From Streptomyces netropsis (GTDB lineage Bacteria; Actinomycetota; Actinomycetes; Streptomycetales; Streptomycetaceae), in contig NZ_JACHJG010000003.1 in NCBI RefSeq assembly GCF_014203545.1, positions 496,001-560,000 of the forward strand: 64,000 bases of DNA, written 5' to 3'. The notes beneath the pieces are model-generated. The model worked only from the letters and a program-made list of their open reading frames with translations. It had not been told where the DNA came from and made no database searches. Below are positions 33,061-41,409 of this stretch, one piece after another. The translations under genes were made by a program, and so were the position numbers. Within the stretch, counting starts at the first letter, position 1; every line of letters begins with the position of its first letter.

Positions 33061-34986
33061 CTACCCAGCCGCTTGTCCCCGGAAACCGAGGTCCTGGTAA
33101 CGGGGAGTGGCGAGGCCGAAGGCGCCCGCGTTGACCACTGTCTTGCGGACCCCCGTCAGCTCGGGGCGCTGATAAAGGGGGATCGACCCGGCCGCCGCCC
33201 AGATCCGGGCGTCCGCGCGGGCGATCAGATCACGGGAGGCGTCGGCGTCCAGCTCGGTGGAGGCCTGGTCGAAGAGCTGGTCGATCTGGTCCGTACCGAC
33301 CCGGGTGTAGTTCTGCTCCACCAGCAGCGAGCCGTCGGCTGCGGGCTGCGGCTTGGCGAAGACCGGGCGGGCGTCGGTGGCGGGGAAGGCGGTGGCGGGC
33401 CAGGAATAGAGGGCCATGTCGTAGTCGCCGGCCGCGATGTGGTCCTTGAAGTAGCTGCCGCCGTCGACCTTCATGATCTTCGTGCCGACGCCGATCGCGG
33501 CCAGCTGCCGGGCGATCCTGTCGGCGACTCCCCGCAGCGGCTCGGTCCCGGCACCGTCCGGCACGACGAAGCGCAGGGTGAGCTTCTTGCCGTCCTTGAT
33601 CCGGGGCGGGGCGGCGGGCGCCGCCTTGCCGCCGTCCCGGTCGCTCTTCGGGTCCTCCTTCTTGTCGGCCCCGTCCTTCCCCGCCGCGTCGGCCGGCTTG
33701 CCGGACGCCTTCGTGCCGCGCCCCGCCCCCTTCTCCCGCCAGCCCGCGTCGGCCAGCAGCGACCGGGCCGCCTGGGGGTCCTTGCCGCCGATGGCGCCGC
33801 TGTTGTCCTGGTAGCCGTCCTGGCCGGCCAGCAGCACATGGCTGCCGAGCGGGTCGGCGGGCAGCCCCAGGGGGGTCAGCACGGACTCGGCCAGCGTCTT
33901 GCGGTCGATGGCCCGGGCGACCGCCTTGCGCACCCGCTCGTCGGCGAGCGGGCCGGTGGAGCCGTTGAGCGCGAGCTGGGTGTAGGCGGGTTCCAGGGAC
34001 TTGCGGACGGTCACCTTCCGTAGCCCGGCGGTCGCGGCGTCCCGGGGCTGGTCGTCCAGGGCGGGCTTGCCCTTGGACGCGGCCGTGTCCTTTTTTGGCG
34101 GTTTGTTGGCCAGGTCGATCCGGGCGGCGTCCGTCGGGGTGATGTCGGCCAGGTCGAGCAGGCCCTTGGCCAGCGCGTCCCCCCGCTCCCCGCGCGGCAC
34201 GGCCCGCAGGACGAGTTTGTCCAGCCGTGCCCGGTCCCCCCACCACTTCGGGTTCCGTTCGAGGGTGAGCGTGCCCTCCTTGTTGTCCCGCGCGCCCACC
34301 TTGAAGGGTCCCGCGACGATCTTCAGATCGTTGCGGGCGCCGTCGTTGAAGGCGTTCCCGTTGCCCATGACGCTCTTGGGGTACAGCGGGGTGAAGAGCG
34401 CGGCCCAGTCGGCGTACGGCTTGGCGAAGGTGACCTTGACCTCGTGGGCGTCCGCGCCCCGCTCGACCCGGTCGATCCGGTCGTAGCCGGCGTTCCGGGC
34501 CGTCCAGTACGCGCTGTCCTGGCCGCGCAGGGCCTTCCACTGCGCCTCGAAGTCCGGGGCGCCGAGCGCCCGCCCGTCGCTCCACGCCGCCTTGGGGTTG
34601 AGCTTGTAGACGACGACCTGCCGGGGCTCGCGCTGGACGACCTCCGCCGACGTCAGGAAGTCCGCGTCGCGCTGCGGGCGCCCCCGCTCGTCCAGGGTGA
34701 ACAGGGCGGGCAGCACGGCCCCCGCGACCCGCTCGGTGGCGTCGTCGGCGTCGGCCTGGAAGGCGTTCAAGGTGCCGGGCAGGGCGTCCACGGCCCAGTT
34801 CAGCGTGCCCTTCCCGGCGGTCTCGGCGGGCGGGAGGGGGGCGATGTCGCGCGGCACGGCGGCCCGGTCGTCGTCCCCGTCGCCCCCGCCGCAGCCGCCG
34901 AGGACGGGCAACGGGAGCAGCACACTCGCGAGCAGAACGACGGAACGGCGGGTACGGGACCGGGGGCGGGTCGAGAGGGGTGCCAT
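33061..34986 (-). CDS. LpqW-like family 5 substrate-binding lipoprotein
   Basis: The 641-aa protein has a twin-Arg-containing signal and lipobox VLGGC (lipidation at C32), then a Gly/Asp-rich spacer and a diverged SBP-5 fold. A low-complexity Lys/Asp/Ala-rich insert lies near residues 415-465 (KASGKPADAAGKDGADKKED). ATG at 34986 has GGAGGT 7 nt upstream. No permease or ATPase genes accompany it. In mycobacteria the gene next to typA is lpqW, which has lost transport function and steers cell-wall lipoglycan assembly. The synteny supports orthology, but function in this organism is inferred. Confidence 0.88.
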   Translation of the reverse strand: MAPLSTRPRSRTRRSVVLLASVLLPLPVLGGCGGGDGDDDRAAVPRDIAPLPPAETAGKGTLNWAVDALPGTLNAFQADADDATERVAGAVLPALFTLDERGRPQRDADFLTSAEVVQREPRQVVVYKLNPKAAWSDGRALGAPDFEAQWKALRGQDSAYWTARNAGYDRIDRVERGADAHEVKVTFAKPYADWAALFTPLYPKSVMGNGNAFNDGARNDLKIVAGPFKVGARDNKEGTLTLERNPKWWGDRARLDKLVLRAVPRGERGDALAKGLLDLADITPTDAARIDLANKPPKKDTAASKGKPALDDQPRDAATAGLRKVTVRKSLEPAYTQLALNGSTGPLADERVRKAVARAIDRKTLAESVLTPLGLPADPLGSHVLLAGQDGYQDNSGAIGGKDPQAARSLLADAGWREKGAGRGTKASGKPADAAGKDGADKKEDPKSDRDGGKAAPAAPPRIKDGKKLTLRFVVPDGAGTEPLRGVADRIARQLAAIGVGTKIMKVDGGSYFKDHIAAGDYDMALYSWPATAFPATDARPVFAKPQPAADGSLLVEQNYTRVGTDQIDQLFDQASTELDADASRDLIARADARIWAAAGSIPLYQRPELTGVRKTVVNAGAFGLATPRYQDLGFRGQAAG

Positions 34987-35291
34987 GGTGATACCTCCGC
35001 CGGACTGGGCCGGGATCGTTCATTCGGCGTAATGCGCCGCTGATCGCATCTACTGCCCACCACTGAAGGCGACGGTCCGCGGGAAGCCGGGCCGACACGG
35101 CGCCGTCGGCGAACACGCCACCCGGCTGGTCGAACGGCTCGGCGAAGGACGGTCGGGAGGCGCAGGCTCCCGCGAAGGCGCGATCACGACGGCTATCTTC
35201 CCCTGGAGGGCTGTGACGCGCGACACTCTCAGTCGCATCAGCGCCGCCACCCGCAACAGCCGACCGCCGACCGCGGAAGTGAGGGCAATCC

Positions 35292-35579
35292 ATGTCCTTG
35301 AATGACGACTTGACGGCCGTTCAGCGCTCGCTGGACGATCTCGACCGTTCGCTCGGGCTGCTGGAGAAGGACCTGGACGCGAGCAGCCTGGACATGCGCC
35401 GGGTACGCACCGACGCGAACCATCTGCGCGAGAGCTTCGCACTGCTGCGCGGCACCCGGCCGGTCGATCGACCGCCCGTGGAGAAGGTCACGATCCCCGA
35501 CACCCCGTACGACGCCTCGCTGTGGTCGGGCGCCGAGGACGACGAGGGCCTCGGGGCCCGCGACCGGCGCGCGCCCTGA
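35292..35579 (+). CDS. Small coiled-coil protein upstream of sdhC
   Basis: The 95-aa product has a heptad-rich N-terminal half (LNDDLTAVQRSLDDLDRSLG, LLEKDLDASSLDMRRVRTDA) and an acidic, disordered tail. GAGG lies 8 nt before the ATG. It precedes the succinate dehydrogenase operon by 63 nt in the same direction and may be co-transcribed. I do not recognise a family; length and composition match small conserved Streptomyces proteins. Confidence 0.78.
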   Translation: MSLNDDLTAVQRSLDDLDRSLGLLEKDLDASSLDMRRVRTDANHLRESFALLRGTRPVDRPPVEKVTIPDTPYDASLWSGAEDDEGLGARDRRAP

Positions 35580-35642
35580 CGGCCGCGGGTCAGCGCGACA
35601 CGGAAGGCACCGACCACCCCTCGCTCCTCCCCGGAGTCCCCC

Positions 35643-36497
35643 TTGGCCACTGGTACCGAGCCCGAAACCGACGCGGTCCCCGCCGTCACCGCAGGTGACC
35701 GAGCGCGCGGCGGCGTCCACCACCCCTCGCGCGCCGCGATCCCGGACCGCCATCTGCGCCGTGACCGCTGGTGGCTGGCGCCCGCCGGCACGGCCGCCGG
35801 GCTGTTCGCCTTCATCGTCTACTCCACCTGGCGCGCCTTCGCCGACACCGACTACTACGCGGCGCCCTACGTCTCGCCGTTCTACTCGCCCTGTCTGGCG
35901 GAGAACTGCGTGCCGATGCGCGGCGGACCCAACTGGGAGATCTTCGGCGCGTGGTGGGGCCTGTCCCCCGCCCTGCTGATCCTGATCTTCCCCCTCGGCT
36001 TCCGGCTGACCTGCTACTACTACCGCAAGGCGTACTACCGGGGCTTCTGGGCCTCGCCCCCCGCCTGCGCCGTCGCCGAGCCGCACCGGACGTACAGCGG
36101 TGAGACCCGCCTGCCGCTGATCCTCCAGAACATCCACCGCTACTTCTTCTACTTCGCGGTGCTGGTCGCGGGGATCCTCACCTACGACACCGTGCTGGGC
36201 TTCCGTGACGAGAGCTACGCATGGGGCCACATGGGTCTGGGCACCCTGGTCCTGCTCGTCAACGTCGCACTGATCTGGGCGTACACCCTCTCCTGCCACT
36301 CCTGCCGGCACATCGTCGGCGGCCGGCTCAAGCACTTCTCCAAGCACCCCGTCCGCTACCGCCTGTGGGGCTGGGTCTCGAAGCTCAACGCACGGCACGC
36401 GCAGCTCGCCTGGGCCTCCCTGATCAGCGTGGCGGTGGCCGACTTCTACGTCTATCTGCTCGCCACGGGCGCCTTCGACGATCCGCGCTTCTTCTAG
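35643..36497 (+). CDS. sdhC: Succinate dehydrogenase/fumarate reductase membrane subunit (cytochrome b type)
   Basis: This 284-aa membrane protein has about five TM segments (WWLAPAGTAAGLFAFIVYST, LSPALLILIFPLGF, YFFYFAVLVAGILTY, a VLLVNVALIWAYTLSCHSC segment, and LAWASLISVAVADFYVYLL). Histidines suited to haem or quinone sites are present (QNIHRYFFY, CHSCRHIVGG). It anchors the SdhAB dimer and passes electrons to quinone. The start is TTG at 35643 with GGAG about 7 nt upstream; this is the weakest start of the operon. sdhA follows after 16 nt. A single fused anchor subunit of this size is typical of the Sdh1-like actinobacterial enzyme. Confidence 0.87.
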   Translation: MATGTEPETDAVPAVTAGDRARGGVHHPSRAAIPDRHLRRDRWWLAPAGTAAGLFAFIVYSTWRAFADTDYYAAPYVSPFYSPCLAENCVPMRGGPNWEIFGAWWGLSPALLILIFPLGFRLTCYYYRKAYYRGFWASPPACAVAEPHRTYSGETRLPLILQNIHRYFFYFAVLVAGILTYDTVLGFRDESYAWGHMGLGTLVLLVNVALIWAYTLSCHSCRHIVGGRLKHFSKHPVRYRLWGWVSKLNARHAQLAWASLISVAVADFYVYLLATGAFDDPRFF

Positions 36498-36513
36498 GAG
36501 AGGGACACATCTG

Positions 36514-38463
36514 ATGACGCAAGTCGACCGGCAGTCCTGGGACGTCGTCGTGGTCGGCGCGGGCGGCGCCGGCCTGCGCGCGGCGATCGAGGCCCGCGAG
36601 CAGGGCGCGCGGACGGCCGTCATCTGCAAATCGCTGTTCGGCAAGGCCCATACGGTGATGGCCGAGGGCGGCATCGCCGCCAGCATGGGCAACGTCAACG
36701 CGGGCGACAACTGGCAGGTCCACTTCCGCGACACGATGCGCGGCGGGAAGTTCCTCAACCAGTGGCGGATGGCGGAGCTGCACGCCCAGGAGGCCCCCGA
36801 CCGGGTCTGGGAGCTCGAGACCTGGGGCGCGCTCTTCGACCGCACTCCCGACGGGCGGATCTCCCAGCGCAACTTCGGCGGCCATGAGTTCCCCCGGCTC
36901 GCGCACGTCGGCGACCGCACGGGGCTGGAGCTGATCCGCACCCTCCAGCAGAAGATCGTCTCGCTCCAGCAGGAGGACGAGCGGGAGTTCGGCGACCACG
37001 AGGCGCGGCTGAAGGTCTTCCAGGAGTGCACGGTCACCCGGGTCCTGAAGGAGGAGGGCGGCGGACGGGTCTCGGGCGTCTTCGGCTACGAGCGGGAGTC
37101 CGGGCGCTTCTTCGTCATCGAGGCGCCCTCGGTGGTCCTGGCCACCGGCGGCATCGGCAAGTCCTTCAAGGTGACGTCCAATTCCTGGGAGTACACCGGC
37201 GACGGGCACGCGCTCGCGCTGCTCGCCGGGGCGTCGCTGGTCAACATGGAGTTCGTGCAGTTCCACCCCACGGGAATGGTCTGGCCGCCGTCGGTGAAGG
37301 GGATCCTGGTCACCGAGTCGGTCCGCGGCGACGGCGGGGTGCTGCGCAACAGCGAGGGCAAGCGCTTCATGTTCGACTACGTGCCGGACGTCTTCAAGGA
37401 GAAGTACGCCCAGTCCGAGGAGGAGGGCGACCGCTGGTACGAGGACCAGGCGAACAACCGCCGGCCGCCCGAGCTGCTGCCCCGTGACGAGGTGGCCCGC
37501 GCGATCAATTCCGAGGTCAAGGCCGGGCGGGGCTCACCGCACGGCGGGGTGTTCCTGGACGTGTCGACCCGGCTGCCCGCCGAGGTCATCAAGCGCAAGC
37601 TCCCCTCCATGCACCACCAGTTCAAGGAGCTGGCGGACGTGGACATCACGGCCGAGCCCATGGAGGTCGGCCCCACCTGCCACTACGTGATGGGCGGCGT
37701 CGACGTCGATCCGGACACCACGGCCGCCGTCGGCGTCCCGGGGCTGTTCGCGGCGGGCGAGGTCGCGGGCGGTATGCACGGCTCCAACCGGCTCGGCGGC
37801 AATTCCCTCTCCGACCTGCTGGTCTTCGGCCGCCGCGCGGGACTGCACGCGGCGGAGTACGCCACCGGGTACGCGGGGGCGGACCGCGCCGCACCCGCCG
37901 GCTCCGACATCGACCTCGCGGAGGCCGAGGCGCTGCGCCCGTTCAGCGCGGAGGGCTCCCCGCCGGGCACCGAGCCGGGCCGCCCGCCGGAGAATCCGTA
38001 CACCCTGCACCAGGAGCTCCAGCAGACGATGAACGACCTCGTCGGCATCATCCGGCGGGAGGCCGAGATGAGGCAGGCGCTGGAGAAGCTGGCGCAGCTG
38101 CGGGACCGGGCCGGGCGGGCCGGGGTCGAGGGGCACCGGCAGTTCAACCCCGGCTGGCACCTGGCCATCGATCTGCGGAACATGCTGCTGGTCAGCGAGT
38201 GCGTGGCACGGGCGGCCCTGGAGCGCCGGGAGAGCCGCGGCGGGCACACCCGCGACGACTACCCGGACATGGAGCGGCGCTGGCGCCGGGTCAATCTCGT
38301 GTGCCGGCTGTCCGGCAGCCCGGGCGACCCGGCGGCCGGCGATCCGGCGCTCGGCCGGATCCGGCTGGAGCGCCGGGAGACCCGGCCCATCCGCGCGGAT
38401 CTGCTCGGGCTGTTCGAGAAGGACGAGTTGGCGAAGTACCTGACGGACGAGGAGCTGACCTGA
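36514..38463 (+). CDS. sdhA: Succinate dehydrogenase/fumarate reductase flavoprotein subunit
   Basis: The 649-aa product opens with the FAD-binding VVVVGAGGAGLRAAIEAREQ. The histidine of KAHTVMAEGGIAASMG corresponds to the covalent FAD site of the family. Catalytic landmarks include EFVQFHPTG, VRGDGGVLRNSEGKRFM and GGMHGSNRLGGNSLSDLL. It oxidises succinate to fumarate on the cytoplasmic face. It sits between the anchor gene (16 nt) and sdhB (stop directly followed by GTG). ATG at 36514 follows GGAGAGGG. Confidence 0.96.
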   Translation: MTQVDRQSWDVVVVGAGGAGLRAAIEAREQGARTAVICKSLFGKAHTVMAEGGIAASMGNVNAGDNWQVHFRDTMRGGKFLNQWRMAELHAQEAPDRVWELETWGALFDRTPDGRISQRNFGGHEFPRLAHVGDRTGLELIRTLQQKIVSLQQEDEREFGDHEARLKVFQECTVTRVLKEEGGGRVSGVFGYERESGRFFVIEAPSVVLATGGIGKSFKVTSNSWEYTGDGHALALLAGASLVNMEFVQFHPTGMVWPPSVKGILVTESVRGDGGVLRNSEGKRFMFDYVPDVFKEKYAQSEEEGDRWYEDQANNRRPPELLPRDEVARAINSEVKAGRGSPHGGVFLDVSTRLPAEVIKRKLPSMHHQFKELADVDITAEPMEVGPTCHYVMGGVDVDPDTTAAVGVPGLFAAGEVAGGMHGSNRLGGNSLSDLLVFGRRAGLHAAEYATGYAGADRAAPAGSDIDLAEAEALRPFSAEGSPPGTEPGRPPENPYTLHQELQQTMNDLVGIIRREAEMRQALEKLAQLRDRAGRAGVEGHRQFNPGWHLAIDLRNMLLVSECVARAALERRESRGGHTRDDYPDMERRWRRVNLVCRLSGSPGDPAAGDPALGRIRLERRETRPIRADLLGLFEKDELAKYLTDEELT

Positions 38464-39234
38464 GTGAGCTCGTACGAGGCCCACTTCAAGGTGTGGCGGG
38501 GCGACGCGGACGGCGGCGGCCCGGCCGACTTCACGGTGGAGGTCAACGACGGCGAGGTCGTCCTGGACATCATCCACCGCATCCAGGCCACCCAGGCCCC
38601 CGACCTGGCCGTGCGCTGGAACTGCAAGGCGGGAAAGTGCGGTTCCTGCAGCGCCGAGATCAACGGCAGGCCGCGGCTGCTGTGCATGACGCGGATGTCG
38701 GTCTTCGACCGCACGGAGACGATCACGGTCACCCCGCTGCGGGCCTTCCCCGTGGTCCGGGACCTGGTCACGGACGTGTCCTTCAACTACGCGAAGGCGC
38801 GTGAGATCCCGGCGTTCGTCCCGCCGGCGAAGCTGGCGCCGGGCGAGTACCGGATGCGGCAGGAGGACGTGAACCGCTCACAGGAGTTCCGCAAGTGCAT
38901 CGAGTGCTTCCTGTGCCAGGACACGTGTCACGTGGTGCGTGACCACGAAGAGAACAAGACCGCCTTCGCCGGGCCGCGCTTCCTGATGCGCGTCGCCGAG
39001 CTGGACATGCACCCGCTGGACGCGGCGGCAGAGGCGGGCCTCGACCGCAAGCGGACGGCGCAGGACGAGCACGGGCTCGGCTACTGCAACATCACCAAGT
39101 GCTGCACGGAGGTCTGCCCCGAGCACATCAAGATCACCGACAATGCGCTGATCCCGCTGAAGGAGCGGGCGGTGGACCGCAAGTACGACCCCCTGGTCTG
39201 GCTCGGGAACAAGATCCGCCGACGCGAGGCCTGA
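38464..39234 (+). CDS. sdhB: Succinate dehydrogenase/fumarate reductase iron-sulfur subunit
   Basis: This 256-aa protein has the [2Fe-2S] ligands in WNCKAGKCGSCSAEI plus a later cysteine (RLLCM). It also has the ferredoxin-like cluster motifs CIECFLCQDTCH and KCCTEVCPEHI for the [4Fe-4S] and [3Fe-4S] centres. It passes electrons from the flavin to the membrane subunit. GTG at 38464 begins at the base after the sdhA stop. A very strong terminator follows directly, closing the operon. Confidence 0.96.
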   Translation: MSSYEAHFKVWRGDADGGGPADFTVEVNDGEVVLDIIHRIQATQAPDLAVRWNCKAGKCGSCSAEINGRPRLLCMTRMSVFDRTETITVTPLRAFPVVRDLVTDVSFNYAKAREIPAFVPPAKLAPGEYRMRQEDVNRSQEFRKCIECFLCQDTCHVVRDHEENKTAFAGPRFLMRVAELDMHPLDAAAEAGLDRKRTAQDEHGLGYCNITKCCTEVCPEHIKITDNALIPLKERAVDRKYDPLVWLGNKIRRREA

Positions 39235-39277
39235 GGGTGCTCCGAGCGGGGCGGCGGACGCCCCGCTCGGAGCACCC
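39235..39277 (+). terminator. Strong terminator of the sdh operon
   Basis: GGGTGCTCCGAGCGGGGC (39235-39252) and GCCCCGCTCGGAGCACCC (39260-39277) form a perfect 18-bp stem with a 7-nt loop, starting at the base after the sdhB stop. Confidence 0.9.
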
Positions 39278-39346
39278 CGCCACGGTCCGTGGAGGCCCCG
39301 GACCTCCCGGTAGCGGGCCGAACGATACGGTCATACGCTCCGAAAT

Positions 39347-41335
39347 GTGACGCAGCTTTCGAGGCGGGACGGGCCGAGGGCGGCAGGCTGGGCCGTCGTC
39401 GGTGCCCTCCTCGCGCTGTGCGCCCTGCTGCTCCCGCCGATGGCGTCCGCCCGCGCCGACACGCCCCTCGACCTGGACTCCTCGGGGCGGATCACCGACA
39501 CCGTCGGCGCCCTCGGGCAGCGCCGCCACCAGGTCGAGGCCGCCCTGGACCGGCTGCACGCCGAGCACCGGATGCGGCTGTACGTGACCTACGTGCGCGA
39601 CTTCTCCGGCCGCGACGGCCACGACTGGGCGGACGCCACCGCCGACCGCAACGGCCTCGGCCCGCGCGACGTGCTGCTCGCCGTCGGTACCCATGTGCGC
39701 CGCTATGCCGTCTCGGCCGCCACGGACTCCGGCTTCCGCCAGGACCAGCTCTCCGAGGTCGCCGACACCGCCATCGCCCCCGCAGTCAAGGGCCACGACT
39801 GGGCGGGCGCCGCCATCGGCGCCGCGGACGGCTACCGGGCCGTCCTGCGCGGAGAGCGGGTGCGGACGCCCGTCGTCGTCCCCGGCAACAGCGACCCCGG
39901 CGGCGGCCTCGTGCCCGGCCAGGGCCGGGTGTGGCTGCCGACGGCCCTGGCCGCCGGGGCCTGCCTGGCCGGCCTGTACCTCTGCGCCCGGCGCGCGGGC
40001 CGCCGCCGAGCCGCCCGCCGGCCCCCGGTCATCGCCACCAGCACCCCGCCCGGCCTCGCCCGAATGGCCCAACCGCTGACGTCCCTCCCCGAGCTGGACG
40101 CGGAGGCCGCGCGGAACCTCGTCGGGACGGACGACGCGGTCCGCACCAGCGCCGAGGAACTCCTCTTCGCCAGGGCCCAATTGGGTGTCGCGGTGACCCG
40201 GCCGTTCGCCGAGGCCGTGGCCTACGCACGGGGTGAGCTGGCCGACGCCTTCCGGCTGCAGCAGTGGCTGGACGACAACCCGTACGAGGACGAGGAGCTC
40301 CGCCGCCACGCGCTGGACGAGATCTGCTCCCGCTGCACCAGCGCCAACCGGCGCCTCGACGCCGAGTCCGAGGCCTTCGACCGGCTGCGCGCCATCAGGG
40401 TCAACGGCGCCGGGATACTGGCCCGGGCCGAGGCCGCCGCCAAGGCGCTCCCGCGCCGCCTCGACGCCGCCGAGGCCGCGCTCGCCGTCCTCGTCCACCG
40501 CTGCGTCGGCAGCGCGATCGACACCGTCGCCCGCCACCCCGCCGAGGCCCGTGACCGCCTCGCCTTCGCCACCGCCGCCCTCGCCGAGGCCCGCGGGGCC
40601 CTGGCCGACCGTGACGCCGACCGGGCGGCCATCTCCCTGCGGGCGGCCGAGGCCGCCCTGTCCCAGGCCCGCACCCTCGCCACCGCCGTGCTGCGCCGTG
40701 CCAACGAACTCACCGGGGCGACCGCTCGGCTCAGCGCCGCCCTGGCCGACGCCAAGGCCGTGTCGGCCCCGGGCGGGGCGGCGGACCTCGACCGGCGGAC
40801 CGCACGGGCCACCGAGGTGCTGGCCGAGGCGGAACGGGAGATGGCGACCGGGCGCTACGACCCCGGGGTCCTGCTGCGCCGGGTCGAGGAGTCGGCGGCG
40901 CTGCTCGACGCGGTCTCCGGGATGCCGCCGGGCCGCAGCGAGCAGCGCCGACGGGCGCGGCTCGCGCGGGCGATGCCGGCGACGCGCGGCGAGGTCGCGG
41001 CGGCACGGGACTTCATCAGCACCCACCGGGGCGCGATCGGCAGCCGCGCCCGCACCCGGCTGGCCGAGGCCGAGCGCCATCTGGCCCTGGCCGAGTCACT
41101 GGCGGGGACGGCCGGGCCCGCCGCCCTGCGCGAGACGGGGGAGGCGGACTCCCTGGCCCGTCAGGCCCGTGCCCTCGCCGAACACGACGTCGGCAGCTAC
41201 GGCACCCCCTACGACCCGGCGACCCCCCGCCCCACCCGCGCCCTGGGCGGCGCCCTCCTCGGCGGCATCATCCTCGCGGGCCTCCTCCCCGCGTCCTTCG
41301 GCGGCGGGGCCACCCGGGGACGGCTGGCGGGGTAG
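39347..41335 (+). CDS. TPM-domain membrane protein with long coiled coil
   Basis: The 662-aa protein starts at GTG 39347. It has a signal peptide (to about residue 37, SARADTP) and an extracytoplasmic TPM (TPM_phosphatase) domain at about residues 40-170 (ITDTVGALG, RLYVTYVRDFSG, RDVLLAVGTHVRRYAV). A TM segment near residues 197-215 and some 380 residues of Ala/Glu/Arg-rich coiled coil follow, with a final hydrophobic segment (GGALLGGIILAGLLP). TPM proteins in other bacteria act in envelope or photosystem maintenance; its role here is unknown. A tandem 16-bp duplication spans its stop codon. Confidence 0.87.
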   Translation: MTQLSRRDGPRAAGWAVVGALLALCALLLPPMASARADTPLDLDSSGRITDTVGALGQRRHQVEAALDRLHAEHRMRLYVTYVRDFSGRDGHDWADATADRNGLGPRDVLLAVGTHVRRYAVSAATDSGFRQDQLSEVADTAIAPAVKGHDWAGAAIGAADGYRAVLRGERVRTPVVVPGNSDPGGGLVPGQGRVWLPTALAAGACLAGLYLCARRAGRRRAARRPPVIATSTPPGLARMAQPLTSLPELDAEAARNLVGTDDAVRTSAEELLFARAQLGVAVTRPFAEAVAYARGELADAFRLQQWLDDNPYEDEELRRHALDEICSRCTSANRRLDAESEAFDRLRAIRVNGAGILARAEAAAKALPRRLDAAEAALAVLVHRCVGSAIDTVARHPAEARDRLAFATAALAEARGALADRDADRAAISLRAAEAALSQARTLATAVLRRANELTGATARLSAALADAKAVSAPGGAADLDRRTARATEVLAEAEREMATGRYDPGVLLRRVEESAALLDAVSGMPPGRSEQRRRARLARAMPATRGEVAAARDFISTHRGAIGSRARTRLAEAERHLALAESLAGTAGPAALRETGEADSLARQARALAEHDVGSYGTPYDPATPRPTRALGGALLGGIILAGLLPASFGGGATRGRLAG

Positions 41336-41357
41336 CGCGGCGGCGGGGTAGCGCGGC
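41326..41357. repeat. 16-bp tandem duplication across the TPM gene stop codon
   Basis: GGCGGGGTAGCGCGGC occurs at 41326-41341 and again, identically and in tandem, at 41342-41357. The first copy contains the TAG stop (41333-41335). Confidence 0.9.
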
Positions 41358-41409
41358 GGCGCACCCGCACCGGCGCCGTCTCGCGCGTCACCGAGGCCGG
41401 GCGCCGCCC

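Noticed and set aside
33061-34986. The LpqW-like lipoprotein as part of a working peptide importer
   Set aside because: No permease or ATPase genes accompany it, and its position beside typA matches the non-transport LpqW arrangement.
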